Part shown: positions 33,399 to 42,173 of the stretch, in pieces
Numbering within the stretch: the first letter of the stretch is position 1
Layout: each line of letters starts with the position of its first letter
Notes under the pieces: model-generated
What the model was told of the DNA's origin: nothing
The model's input: only the letters and a program-made list of their open reading frames with translations
Databases searched by the model: none
Program-made: the position numbers and the translations under genes
Source: an uncultured Duodenibacillus sp.
Lineage (GTDB): Bacteria > Pseudomonadota > Gammaproteobacteria > Burkholderiales > Burkholderiaceae_F
DNA length: 44,608 bases
NCBI GenBank assembly: GCA_944388865.1
Contig: CALXKM010000053.1
Location: forward strand, 1 to 44,608
Direction: 5' to 3'

Positions 33399-34769
33399 TT
33401 ATCCGAACAAAATCGCATTGACGATCAGCGTCGTAATCAGACCGAGAATCATCGGAATCCAGGTACGGCGAACAATGGCCATCGGAGAGACGCCTGCAGC
33501 ACCGGCCACGGCGATGATGACGCCAGCTACGGGACTCATTGCGCGCAGCATGCCCGAGGCAAACTGCATCGGCGTCACAAGCGCTTCAACAGAGCCGCCG
33601 AGCCCAGCCGCCACGTCCGGGGCAAGCGCAGCAAAAGATGAATAGGCTCCCACGCCCGAGCCGGTAAGAAACGTCACCACCGACACGATTGCCGTAAGCA
33701 GCACCGTCATCGCACCCATGCCGGCACCCACGCCCTGCGCGGAATTGATCAGCACATCGATCAGACCTGAGACCTTCAAACCCGTGGCAAAAAACTCTGC
33801 GCAAATAATGAGCGCCACGATGCCGGCAAACATCTTTCCCATGCTCTGGAACATCGCCATGGCATCCTTGAAGATCTTCTTGATGTCGCGCAGGCGAATG
33901 ATTTCCACAATTACAACGCCGACCCACACCATGAAAAGTGCAGCAACGGTATCGAGCTTGACGGAAGAAACCACCAGCTTGGAAAAGATGATCAGAAGGA
34001 TGATGGGCAGCACGGGAAAAATAGCGTACCACTTCGGAACGACAGGTGCATCAGCCTTTTTCACTTCAACAGCTTCGGCGTACACGTCATCGCCCTTTTT
34101 ATCGTAGTAGCGCTGCACGAAATAGTGCGCCACGGTCGCCACGATAAGCGTCGGCAATGCAAGAGGAACCTGATACTGCACAAGATAAATGATGGGATCA
34201 AGGCCAGCAACCTTGGCTGCCAGACTTGCGGTTCCAGCCGTCGGCGCAAACGTCATGCCTGCTGACGTGCCGATCACGGCTGCCGCCGCAGCCGCAGAAA
34301 CGCCGACGGCGCGCATAATGGGAAAGAGCACCACCAGCAAAAGCATCGCAAGGCCGGCTGCCGAAGAAATAACCGTCACCAGAAGTTGCCCGACGACATA
34401 GCCGCCGGCGAGCACCAGATAGGGAGCCTTGAGCGCCCCAAGAGGCTTGACTGCCACATCAACGAGCGCGCGGGCTGCGCCGATGCGATCCATGTATGCG
34501 GCAAAGCCGCCTGCGGTCATGATCAGAAAGCCGATGCCCGAGCTCTGCTTGGTTGCAATCGACTTCATCGTTGCAAAGATGTCAAAGAGCCAAAAACCGG
34601 AAGCCTTGACGCCCTTGGGCAGGAAATTGACGTCGGTCAAAAGCGCTGCGCACACCAAAAGCACGAGTCCGGCAAACAAAAGCACCAAATGCGTCTGATA
34701 GCGCTTGATCAGCGCCCAGCCTGTAATGATTGTGACGATAACGGCCAGTATGGGCATGAAAGTTGTCAT
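33399..34769 (-). CDS. DcuC family C4-dicarboxylate transporter
   Basis: A 456-residue inner-membrane carrier with about 12 helices, matching E. coli DcuC (461 residues) throughout: LIMTAGGFAAYMDRIGA, SSAAGLAMLLLVVLFPIM, TSAGMTFAPTAGTASLAA, FLTGSGVGAYSSFAALAP and SPVAGVIIAVAGAAGVSP. DcuC proteins exchange or export succinate, fumarate, malate and aspartate during anaerobic growth. I chose the ATG at 34767-34769 because GGGAG lies eight bases before it; a GTG two codons earlier is too close to that site. It lies 33 bases after the lyase gene on the same strand, so it probably moves that enzyme's substrate or its fumarate product. Confidence 0.92.
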   Translation of the reverse strand: MTTFMPILAVIVTIITGWALIKRYQTHLVLLFAGLVLLVCAALLTDVNFLPKGVKASGFWLFDIFATMKSIATKQSSGIGFLIMTAGGFAAYMDRIGAARALVDVAVKPLGALKAPYLVLAGGYVVGQLLVTVISSAAGLAMLLLVVLFPIMRAVGVSAAAAAAVIGTSAGMTFAPTAGTASLAAKVAGLDPIIYLVQYQVPLALPTLIVATVAHYFVQRYYDKKGDDVYAEAVEVKKADAPVVPKWYAIFPVLPIILLIIFSKLVVSSVKLDTVAALFMVWVGVVIVEIIRLRDIKKIFKDAMAMFQSMGKMFAGIVALIICAEFFATGLKVSGLIDVLINSAQGVGAGMGAMTVLLTAIVSVVTFLTGSGVGAYSSFAALAPDVAAGLGGSVEALVTPMQFASGMLRAMSPVAGVIIAVAGAAGVSPMAIVRRTWIPMILGLITTLIVNAILFG

Positions 34770-34802
34770 TTTCACTTCTCCCTTGTGGTTTTTTCTCGCT
34801 GT

Positions 34803-36227
34803 TTAGAGAAATGCGCAAAATTCGGCTTGCAGATCGGCAAGAGCCGTTTGAATCTTTTGCTCAACGCCGAGCGTCTGCTGCTGCAAGGCGGCGGCCTTTT
34901 GGCGTGCCTCAGCGATCATCGCATCAACCTCGCTGGGACGAGCGCTGCCCGCTGTCCGGCGATTTTCGAGGATTTTGACGGGATTCAAAGCATCTCTGAA
35001 CTCTTCTTCGGTCATGGGAAGAATGCTCGAGACGCCGGGAAATTCCTCTTCAATCTCCGCCTTGTAGATGGCCTGCATCTGTTCGTACGGAAATTCAAGA
35101 GACTTGACGTTGTTGGCGCGCGCCCACGAAACCATGCGGCTTGCCATGTGATGCCCAATGCGAAACGGCAGCCCATGATCCTTCATCAGCCGATCGGCAA
35201 TCTCCTGCGAGGCGGTCCAGTCGTTGTTGAGCTCCTCAAGAGCGCGCTGAGGGTTGATTCTCAAGGCATTGAGCACCTTGAGGAAGCGCTCGAGCATCGA
35301 AACCGCGGCTTTGCACATGCGGCCATTTTTTGCAACGCTCTTTCCGTCAACCATTCCCGGCACGACGTTGTGCGAGCGTGCAAGAACTGCCGTCATTTCG
35401 GCCACAACGTCCGAGGCGTCGGCGCGGCAGTTGTTCATCAGGCCGGGATTTCTCTTTTGCGGCATGGCCGAGGAGACGTACGTGTTCTCGCCGCCTTCCT
35501 GAAGAATAATCCAGGGTCTGGGCTGGGCATACTGCACCATGATGTCGCTGATCATCGAACCCACATGAATGGCTGCACTTGCGGCAGCCGAAGCGATCTC
35601 AAGCGGGAAATCGACAGGCGCTTCGCACGTGGCGTCAAAGGCATTTCTCACCGGCCTGTCAAAGCCCAGCCTATCGGCCATTGCCTGCCGGTCAAGCGGC
35701 CAGCCGGTGCCGTTGAGCACGGTTGCGCCCATGGAGCATTCGTTGTAGCGGGAAATGCATTGCCAAAGGCGTTCGCGATCACGCAAAAAAGCAGCGGCAA
35801 AGCCCAGCAAATAGTGCGCGTAGCTATTGGGCTGAGCGGCTACGCCGTTGGTGTAGTTGGGAACAATCGTGCCGCGATGCTCTTGAGCCAGACTCAAGAG
35901 CTTGTCGATGACGGCGTCGAGCGCTCGCGCAATGTTGAGAGCCTGTTCCCGATCAATTGCCATGCGCATCGTCGACAAAATATCCTGACTAGAACGGCCT
36001 GCGTGAATGAGCGTCACCTCAGGACTGGTCGCCGCAATAAGCATCGGCTCATAGTCGATGTAGCGCTTGACGCGCTTGGATGCATCGTCTTGCGCGGCTT
36101 TTTCCACGGCCGCTATGCCGCCGGCAGCAAGCCTGGCTGTTTTTTCATCAATCAACCCCTGGCTGCGATTGATGACGACCGTTCCCTTATTGATCATGGA
36201 AATCCAAAAAAATTCATCGTGCAGCAC
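34803..36227 (-). CDS. Fumarate-forming lyase of the argininosuccinate lyase/aspartase superfamily
   Basis: A 474-residue cytoplasmic enzyme of the superfamily that splits a C-N bond in N-substituted aspartates to release fumarate. The signature loop VSSAMPQKRNP (251-261) with catalytic Ser and the SSQD substrate motif (79-82) are clear. However, the conserved THxQxAQP motif of ArgH reads TNGVAAQP (126-133), so Asn replaces the His. Together with the absence of arginine genes, this suggests it is not a true ArgH; EDDS-lyase-like or aspartyl-amine lyases are closer in kind. Start is GTG at 36225-36227, with GGAGG seven bases upstream. It is the first gene of lyase-dcuC, divergent from a LysR gene. 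Confidence 0.8.
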   Translation of the reverse strand: MLHDEFFWISMINKGTVVINRSQGLIDEKTARLAAGGIAAVEKAAQDDASKRVKRYIDYEPMLIAATSPEVTLIHAGRSSQDILSTMRMAIDREQALNIARALDAVIDKLLSLAQEHRGTIVPNYTNGVAAQPNSYAHYLLGFAAAFLRDRERLWQCISRYNECSMGATVLNGTGWPLDRQAMADRLGFDRPVRNAFDATCEAPVDFPLEIASAAASAAIHVGSMISDIMVQYAQPRPWIILQEGGENTYVSSAMPQKRNPGLMNNCRADASDVVAEMTAVLARSHNVVPGMVDGKSVAKNGRMCKAAVSMLERFLKVLNALRINPQRALEELNNDWTASQEIADRLMKDHGLPFRIGHHMASRMVSWARANNVKSLEFPYEQMQAIYKAEIEEEFPGVSSILPMTEEEFRDALNPVKILENRRTAGSARPSEVDAMIAEARQKAAALQQQTLGVEQKIQTALADLQAEFCAFL

Positions 36228-36341
36228 GACTTTTCCTCCATATGCAATTGATTTCGGGCTTTGCCAGCCTGCGCGCCGAGGCAGCAAAGGCCGAGCGTCT
36301 TGAGTATCAAACGAACGCAAAAAACGCTCAACAGCTCTCAA

Positions 36342-36381
36342 CGCAAAATAGTTTTGCGAAATATGCAAAATAAGCTTTGCG
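36342..36381. promoter_or_regulatory. Array of LysR-type half-sites between lyase and lysR
   Basis: Four half-sites are phased at about 10-12 bases: CGCAAAA (36342-36348), TTTTGCG (36352-36358), TGCAAAA (36364-36370) and CTTTGCG (36375-36381). The centre, TTTTGC-N7-GCAAAA (36352-36370), is a perfect dyad containing the T-N11-A core of LysR-type regulators. Flanking half-sites match the recognition plus activation layout of such promoters. It lies about 115 bases from the lyase start and 120 from the regulator start. Confidence 0.75.
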
Positions 36382-36502
36382 GCAAGTACGTGAAAGCATT
36401 GAGAATTGGTTTGCGTTTAGCCATACGGCAATCTGCCTTGCCAGAAACCATCTTCTCGCGCAAAATCCCTGCATCAGACCCGCTTTGCAAGCTGCTCCTA
36501 CC

Positions 36503-37489
36503 ATGTCTAAGACCGATGATCTATCTGCCTGGCGCTGTTTTCTCGTCTTTGCCAAAACAGGATCGTTGAGCGTTGCTGCAAAAGTGCTGCAAGTCGAGCC
36601 TTCAAGCGTTTCACGCGCCATTGCAGGACTTGAAAGGGCGCTTGGCTGCGAACTCATCCGACACAATGCACGACCTCTTCAGATGACAGAAGCCGGAGAG
36701 ACCGCCTTTAAGCGCATGCAGACGATCCTGCGCGCACACGACTCCTTCATTGAGTCTCTGGCAAGCGAAGCTCGTTCTTTGTCCGGCAATATCCGCTTGT
36801 CTTCTGCGCCAGGCTTTGCCTCTCGACGCCTAACGCCCATCCTGCAGCGCTTTCGCGAACTGCACCCTGAAATCAACATTGAAATGCTCACGGGATGCAA
36901 AGAGGCTGATGTGCAAAAAGGACTTTGTGAAGTGGCTACGCTTACCGGCGAACCTTCCCTGCCCGGACTTGTCTACATGAGCCGAGGCCGCAACGTCTAC
37001 CTGCCGGTAGCAAGCCCTTCCTACGTCCTAAAGCACGGCATGCCGCTGACTCCTTCAAGCCTGCGCACGCACACGGGCTACATCTACAACGGTCCCGTCC
37101 GAGGCGAAACCAAAGTTTTGCATCGCGGCGAAAGAACCGAAATCGTGAGCTTTGCCACGAGCATTCGTTCCACCGACATTCTGGCAATACGCTCCGCCGT
37201 GCTCAGCGGCATGGGAGTCGCCGTCGACATGCCGCTTGTGCAAATCTACGAGGATCTTCTCAATGAGCGCCTCATTCCAATTCTGCCAGGATGGTTTTTG
37301 CCGCCCATCGAGTGCTATATCGTCACTAGCCGCACGGCCTGGCACATGAGACGCGTGCGCATTTTTCTGGAATGGTATGCGCACTCCATGCAGCAGCTGT
37401 TTGCCTCCTACGAGAGTCAGGTCTCGGCGATCGTAGGTCTGCCCAGAGACGATCATCATCCGGATCGTGAAAGAATCTTTCGCACCTAA
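36503..37489 (+). CDS. LysR family transcriptional regulator of the lyase-dcuC operon
   Basis: A 328-residue regulator. The winged helix-turn-helix covers residues 6-65 (WRCFLVFAKTGSLSVAAKVL, EPSSVSRAIAGLERALG), followed by a periplasmic-binding-protein-like effector domain with LSSAPGFASRRLTPILQRF. The ATG at 36503 gives the standard LysR length; the upstream 42 codons lack coding features. Divergent orientation from the lyase gene with dyads between is the usual LysR arrangement, so control of lyase and dcuC by a substrate-derived ligand is likely. The ligand itself is unknown. Confidence 0.9.
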   Translation: MSKTDDLSAWRCFLVFAKTGSLSVAAKVLQVEPSSVSRAIAGLERALGCELIRHNARPLQMTEAGETAFKRMQTILRAHDSFIESLASEARSLSGNIRLSSAPGFASRRLTPILQRFRELHPEINIEMLTGCKEADVQKGLCEVATLTGEPSLPGLVYMSRGRNVYLPVASPSYVLKHGMPLTPSSLRTHTGYIYNGPVRGETKVLHRGERTEIVSFATSIRSTDILAIRSAVLSGMGVAVDMPLVQIYEDLLNERLIPILPGWFLPPIECYIVTSRTAWHMRRVRIFLEWYAHSMQQLFASYESQVSAIVGLPRDDHHPDRERIFRT

Positions 37490-37564
37490 TGAGCATCAAT
37501 CGCAAATGTTTTTTGCGCACAACGCAAGCGCTCAAAGCACAGAAGCAACTTTCAGAGACAGTTG

Positions 37565-37596
37565 GAAAAAAACGGCTCCCTCGTTGAAGGAGCCGC
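37565..37596 (-). terminator. Intrinsic terminator of the symporter gene (may also serve lysR)
   Basis: CGGCTCC (37573-37579) pairs with GGAGCCG (37589-37595); on the minus strand six T residues follow. It lies 29 bases after the symporter stop codon, between convergent genes. Confidence 0.85.
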
Positions 37597-37624
37597 CCTA
37601 AGAAAGATCAGAATCTCAAGCCCG

Positions 37625-39079
37625 TCAAGATGCAGCCGTCTGCAGCTTAAGCGCTTGCCAGCGATGGTAGCGAGCGTTGCTCGTCGTAGGCAGCAGGCTT
37701 CCAATGACCATGCTGCAGCCAGCCGCAATAAATCCGCCCAGCACAGAGGGAAATACCTCGCCGGCGCTCGTGCAGGTCAGCAGCAGCCAGACTGAACCGC
37801 CGACAAAGATCGACAGCCATGCGCCCTGCGTGGTGGAGCGCTTCCAATAGAGCCCCATCACGAGCGGCCAGAAGGCGCCCACAACCGGGAATTGATAAGC
37901 CATGGCAACCATGTCGTAGATCGCCGTGCCTTCAAACCAAAGGCTGTAGGACAAAACCGCCACTGCGAAGGCTACCAGCGTCATGCGCATATAGCCAAGT
38001 TCCTTGCCCTCGATATTGACGAAGTTCTTGAGCACGTTTTCCACAAAGGTGGTCGCCGGCGCAAGCATGGTTGCGGAAGCCGTCGACATCACGGCGCTCA
38101 GAACCGCACCAAAAAAGAGCACGCGCAGCCACCAGGGCATGTAGTCGCGGATCAACGTCGGCAGCAGCCGCTGCGGATCGGTATTGAGAAGCGTCTCTCC
38201 CACGCCGGGCATGGCAAGCACCGCAGCGCACACGATGAACATCGGCACAAAGGCAAAAAAGATATAGAAGATCCCGCCGAGGATAGGACCGCGCACAGCC
38301 GTCTTTTCATCCTTGGCGCTCATCACGCGCTGAAAAACGTCCTGCTGCGGAATGGAGCCAATCATCATCGTGATTGCAGCCGAGACCCAGAAAAGCCATC
38401 CATTAAGAGACATTTCAGGCCAGGGATTGAAAAGATCACGCGAGCTGGCAAAAGCCACCACATCGCCGAAGCTTCCGGCCATATCGGTTGCACACACAGC
38501 CACGGCAATAAGACCAGCCACGATGATGATCATCTGGAAGAAGTCGGTGACTGCCACAGACCACATGCCGCCGTAGACCGTATAAAAGAGCACGACGAAA
38601 GTACCGATGGTCATGCCCAGAGATACGCTCACCACGCCTTCAGTAATGAGATTGAGCACAAGACCCAGTGCGGCAATCTGCGCGCCCACCCAGCCCAGGT
38701 AGGACAAAATGATGAAAAATGCGCAGGCAAGTTCAATCTTCTTGCCATAGCGTTTGCGATAAAAGTCGCCAATGGTCAGAAGATCCATCTTGTAGAGCTT
38801 GCGGGCGAAAAACATGCCCACTAAAACGAGCGCCATTCCGGAGCCAAACGGTTCCTCGATCACTCCGGCAATGCCGCCTTCGATAAAGCGGCCCGGGAGT
38901 CCGAGCACGGTCTCGCTGCCAAACCAAGTGGCAAACGTAGCCGTTATAACCATTGCCAGCGGAAGGGATCGCCCTGCCAAAGCGTAATCGGCGGTATTGC
39001 GTACGCGGCGAGCCGCCCACAACCCGATTCCGATCGAAACCAGCATGTACATGCAGACCAGTACGATCAGCGGCGTCAT
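37625..39079 (-). CDS. Sodium:solute symporter (SSS family)
   Basis: A 484-residue inner-membrane protein with about 13 helices of the LeuT-fold SSS family (PutP/PanF relatives). It shows DYALAGRSLPLAMVITATFATWFG, typical of the family's first helices with the sodium-site region, then FYTVYGGMWSVAVTDFFQ, the family signature, and VLSAVMSTASATMLAPATTF, the helix 8 sodium-site segment. The substrate (proline, pantothenate, monocarboxylate or other) cannot be named. The ATG follows AAGGAGAGGTGCG, an excellent ribosome site. It is a single-gene unit convergent with lysR. Confidence 0.93.
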   Translation of the reverse strand: MTPLIVLVCMYMLVSIGIGLWAARRVRNTADYALAGRSLPLAMVITATFATWFGSETVLGLPGRFIEGGIAGVIEEPFGSGMALVLVGMFFARKLYKMDLLTIGDFYRKRYGKKIELACAFFIILSYLGWVGAQIAALGLVLNLITEGVVSVSLGMTIGTFVVLFYTVYGGMWSVAVTDFFQMIIIVAGLIAVAVCATDMAGSFGDVVAFASSRDLFNPWPEMSLNGWLFWVSAAITMMIGSIPQQDVFQRVMSAKDEKTAVRGPILGGIFYIFFAFVPMFIVCAAVLAMPGVGETLLNTDPQRLLPTLIRDYMPWWLRVLFFGAVLSAVMSTASATMLAPATTFVENVLKNFVNIEGKELGYMRMTLVAFAVAVLSYSLWFEGTAIYDMVAMAYQFPVVGAFWPLVMGLYWKRSTTQGAWLSIFVGGSVWLLLTCTSAGEVFPSVLGGFIAAGCSMVIGSLLPTTSNARYHRWQALKLQTAAS

Positions 39080-39500
39080 CGCACCTCTCCTTAAAAAAAG
39101 CGTAACGACGAAGGGATTTGTAGGATGTTCTGCAACCTTCCGCGGCTTTTGTTTTGCGTTTCCGGCCGCTTCGTTTTTTGCAGTGCGCGCAGTATATGGA
39201 TATGTGATGAAAAATGTGCCTGATTAAGAAAATTTTTTTCCTGAAAATTGGTCAAACTTTCATCGATATCAAAAGTTGCCCTTTTTTTGGTTCTGGAACT
39301 AGTCAAAAGTCCTAAGCAAGAGGGAGATAGGTGTTGCAAAAAGTTCCCAATCGACTCATCGCAAAAACCCTTGCAACCCATTCAATTGACTGAGAAAAAT
39401 CGACTTTTCGAAGGACCAAACTTGTCCTCTTCCGAGCCTCTTTCGAGTGCTTGAAAAAAAGACTCTTCGCGGCACGCGCCTTATTGGCCGGCGAAACAAA
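39080..39500. other. 421-base intergenic region upstream of the symporter gene
   Basis: No gene is supported. The segment is AT-rich, with T- and A-runs, and should carry the symporter promoter on the minus strand. I could not fix boxes by eye. Several GCAAAA-like words occur (e.g. near 39335 and 39360), loosely like the half-sites upstream of the lyase, but without a dyad. Confidence 0.4.
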
Positions 39501-39560
39501 AAAAAACCGCGCTGCAAACGGAAAGCATGCTTTCCGCCGACAACGCGGCTTTCTTTTTTT
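39501..39560 (-). terminator. Strong nested terminator of the Tim44-like gene
   Basis: An outer stem ACCGCG/CGCGGCT (about 39505-39511 with 39544-39550) surrounds a perfect 18-bp palindrome, CGGAAAGCATGCTTTCCG (39519-39536). On the minus strand a run of eight or more T follows, and on the plus strand a T-run also follows, so it can act both ways. Confidence 0.88.
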
Positions 39561-39586
39561 GACGCAAAAAGCGTCTGCTGCGGCTA

Positions 39587-40594
39587 TTAGCTCGGCTGCT
39601 CGACCTGTTCAATGCCCGCAAGAAGCCAGCCAGTGGACTCATCAGTCTTTCTGACCAGCACCCAGCGTTCGTGCACTTGTTCGAATTCACCGGAAATCTT
39701 CATGGCGCCGTCAAACTCAACTACAGCCACATTCTCGTTTCCTTCCTGAAGGATGCCCATCAGATTTGCCGAGAGATTAATCACCTCCGAGCTCTGGGGT
39801 TCACTGCCGCGCTCGCGAAGCTTGTGGGTAACGGCAATAAAGAAATCGTCCGTCGTAAAGTCGCTGATTTCGACAACATTGCCTGTATCCCAAGCCTTTT
39901 GCAGCTTGACGAAATTTTCCTTGGCAACGGCCTCAAAACCTGCCTTGTCAAATCCCTCGGGGATAGCAAGGCCGGCGGCTTCAGCCTGCCCTGCGGGCGC
40001 GCCGCGCGAAAAGACGTCCATGACGCTGCCGGGCGCGGCCCCGAGAGACCCCATCATCTGACCGGCACTGCCGGCGGATTGATTCGCTGCCGGCTGCTGC
40101 TGTGCTTCAAACCGGGCATTGGGATCATTGTAATGGGGCTCCTCGCGAGACCGAGCTCCATATCCGGCAGCCGCCGGAGCTGCTCGCTTTCCTGCAAGAC
40201 GCGAAAAAACCATGCGCGCCACAAAGAAAAGCGCCAGCACCAAAAGCGCCATCATGATGAACTGGCCAACTTCGGCTGAAATGCCCAAAGCACTCAAAAG
40301 AGCGGTAATGCCCAAAGCGGCAGCTGCTCCCATCAACAAGCCGCGCCAGGGGCTGGGCTTGGCAGCCGCAGCCGCGCCCGCAGCAGGATTATTCGCGGCC
40401 GGACGCTGCGCTTGCTGCTGCTGGCGCTGGCCGGTCAAGGCCGGCGCCTTCTGCGGCGGCGTCGCCTGACGCAGTGCAGGAGCCGAGCGGCCAAAAGACG
40501 CGCCGCCTCCAAAACGACGTGCGGCATCCGCATCCATCGCCGTCGTCACCAAAACCAGACCCACAGCAAAAATAGCCAGAAGGTTTTTCATCAT
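39587..40594 (-). CDS. Tim44-like domain protein
   Basis: A 335-residue membrane or envelope protein. A signal-like hydrophobic start ending in ADAARRFGGGASFGRS is followed by a Gln/Ala/Pro-rich linker, two hydrophobic segments (GLLMGAAAALGITALLSALG and GQFIMMALLVLALFFVARM), another disordered stretch and a C-terminal Tim44-like domain (from about FDKAGFEAVAKENFVKLQ to WLLAGIEQ). The bacterial family is common in Betaproteobacteria next to ubiE, and its function is unproven. Two tandem ATGs (40594, 40591) are the likely starts; a TTG six codons upstream is less likely. Confidence 0.85.
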   Translation of the reverse strand: MMKNLLAIFAVGLVLVTTAMDADAARRFGGGASFGRSAPALRQATPPQKAPALTGQRQQQQAQRPAANNPAAGAAAAAKPSPWRGLLMGAAAALGITALLSALGISAEVGQFIMMALLVLALFFVARMVFSRLAGKRAAPAAAGYGARSREEPHYNDPNARFEAQQQPAANQSAGSAGQMMGSLGAAPGSVMDVFSRGAPAGQAEAAGLAIPEGFDKAGFEAVAKENFVKLQKAWDTGNVVEISDFTTDDFFIAVTHKLRERGSEPQSSEVINLSANLMGILQEGNENVAVVEFDGAMKISGEFEQVHERWVLVRKTDESTGWLLAGIEQVEQPS

Positions 40595-40735
40595 CGCTAA
40601 AAAGGTATCCAACCAGTCAAAAATTGTGTTTTTCCACGCACACGCGGGAACGCCTACGCATTCTACGGGACAACGCTTTATTTTTGACGTTCATCAAAAA
40701 TCAACTTTGTGTAAAAGTTTTTCTTTTCGGTCAAA

Positions 40736-41500
40736 TCAAGCTTTGGTGCCGATATGCAGAGCACAGATGCCGAAGGTGAGATTCTTCCATCTAACCTGAT
40801 CGAGCCCGGCCTCTCGCATCATGCCCGCCAGCGTCGGCTGATCAGGGTGCATGCGGATCGACTCTGCAAGATAACGATAACTGTCGGCATCGCCCGCCAC
40901 CTTGGATCCCAACCAAGGCATAAAGACAAAGGAGTAAAAATCATACAAGGGCTTGAGCCAGCGCTGGCAGCGGCTGAATTCAAGCACGACGACTCGCCCG
41001 CCCGAGCGCACCACGCGCGTCATTTCTCGCAGCGCCCGCTCCTTATGCGTCATATTGCGCAAGCCGAAAGAAACCACGGCCGCATCAAAGTAATTGTCGT
41101 CAAAGGGAAGCGCCTCGCAGTCGCACTGCGCAACATGAGCCTTGGTTCCCGTGGCGTGCAGTCGTTTGAGGCCTTCGCTGAGCATTGATCGATTGATGTC
41201 GGTTGCCCACACTTCGCCCTGCTCGCCGGCAATCGTTCCGAAACGAATGGCCAAATCACACGTTCCCGAAGCAATGTCAAGGACGCGGCTGCCTCTCGTC
41301 AAGCCCACTTCCCGTACGCAAATACGCTTCCAGAGCCGATGCAGCCCCAGGCTCAGCAAATCGTTCATCAGATCGTAGCGGCGCGCCACAGAGTCAAAAA
41401 CGTGGCGAACGTCCTCTTCCTTTTCGCTCTCGGGAACTTCTTTAAACCCAAAATGCGTTTGAGGATCCTTTTTGTCCTGCTTTTTGTTTTCTTCAGTCAT
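40736..41500 (-). CDS. ubiE: Bifunctional demethylmenaquinone / 2-polyprenyl-methoxybenzoquinol methyltransferase
   Basis: The 254-residue SAM-dependent methyltransferase adds the C-methyl group in menaquinone and ubiquinone synthesis. The motifs are VFDSVARRYDLMNDLLSLGLHRLWK at the start, the SAM-binding VLDIASGTCDLA, ALPFDDNYFDAAVVSFGLRN and the family end WKNLTFGICALHIGTKA. Length matches E. coli UbiE (251). It supplies quinones used by the cytochrome bd oxidase in this window. It follows a DUF971 gene by 30 bases on the same strand. ubiJ and ubiB, often next, are not here. Confidence 0.97.
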   Translation of the reverse strand: MTEENKKQDKKDPQTHFGFKEVPESEKEEDVRHVFDSVARRYDLMNDLLSLGLHRLWKRICVREVGLTRGSRVLDIASGTCDLAIRFGTIAGEQGEVWATDINRSMLSEGLKRLHATGTKAHVAQCDCEALPFDDNYFDAAVVSFGLRNMTHKERALREMTRVVRSGGRVVVLEFSRCQRWLKPLYDFYSFVFMPWLGSKVAGDADSYRYLAESIRMHPDQPTLAGMMREAGLDQVRWKNLTFGICALHIGTKA

Positions 41501-41530
41501 GGGAATTCAAACTTGCTTTGCGTCTCAACA

Positions 41531-41947
41531 TCACCGCTGATGCGACGGACAGGTAGCCCTTGGCTTTTCGGCAAAGGGCGCATTTGCGGGATCATCGGGA
41601 TCTCGGCTTGCACCGTGATCGGCAAGCTCCTTGAGGTACACATCCCAGAGCTTGTCTTTGTTTTGACCGAGTTCGGCCAAATAATCCCAGCTATAGATGC
41701 CCGAATCGTGCCCATCGGAAAAGACAAACCGCAATGCATACGTACCGATGGGCTCAATGCCCTTGATGACGACATCACGCTTGCCGACCTGAAGTTTGGC
41801 CTGATCGGGCGTGTGTCCCTGCACTTCGGCCGAGGGCGAAAACACCCGCAAAAACTCAAAGGAAAATTCAAAACTGCGGCCGTCCTCGAACGTGATGTCA
41901 AAACGACGGCTCTTGTTGTGCAGACTCATGTCTACGGGAACAAGCAT
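41531..41947 (-). CDS. DUF971 domain protein (gamma-butyrobetaine hydroxylase-like N-terminal domain)
   Basis: A 138-residue soluble protein of the DUF971 family. FDITFEDGRSFEFSFEFLRVFSPSAEV, VVIKGIEPIGTYALRFVFSDGHDSGIYSWDYLAELG and an extended Asp/Pro-rich tail (DPDDPANAP) match the small iron-sulfur-linked proteins found upstream of ubiE in Betaproteobacteria. The ATG at 41945-41947 has GAGGA seven bases upstream; the frame before it is not needed. The biochemical role is unknown, and the position points to quinone or Fe-S metabolism. Confidence 0.88.
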   Translation of the reverse strand: MLVPVDMSLHNKSRRFDITFEDGRSFEFSFEFLRVFSPSAEVQGHTPDQAKLQVGKRDVVIKGIEPIGTYALRFVFSDGHDSGIYSWDYLAELGQNKDKLWDVYLKELADHGASRDPDDPANAPFAEKPRATCPSHQR

Positions 41948-42173
41948 GACGAAGTCCTCAATACAAACGTTTGCCCGCATGGTCAGCTTGCGACTGGCGT
42001 AGAGGCCGCTCTGGGAAACTGCAGCTGGAATGGGCAATCTTTCGCACTATCCCACCAGCAAAAACGCACCTGAACGTCATCGGCTTTCCTGCAGCGAAGG
42101 CAGAGAATTTTAGCTTCACGCGCTTATCAAAAAAATCCCCGCAAATCACAACGACCTGCAGGGAAGGGCATCT

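Noticed and set aside
34386-36251. Long open frame of 621 codons on the plus strand opposite the lyase and dcuC genes
   Set aside because: It lies antisense to two well-supported genes, has no recognisable domain and shows a Cys/His/Arg-rich composition typical of a mirror frame.
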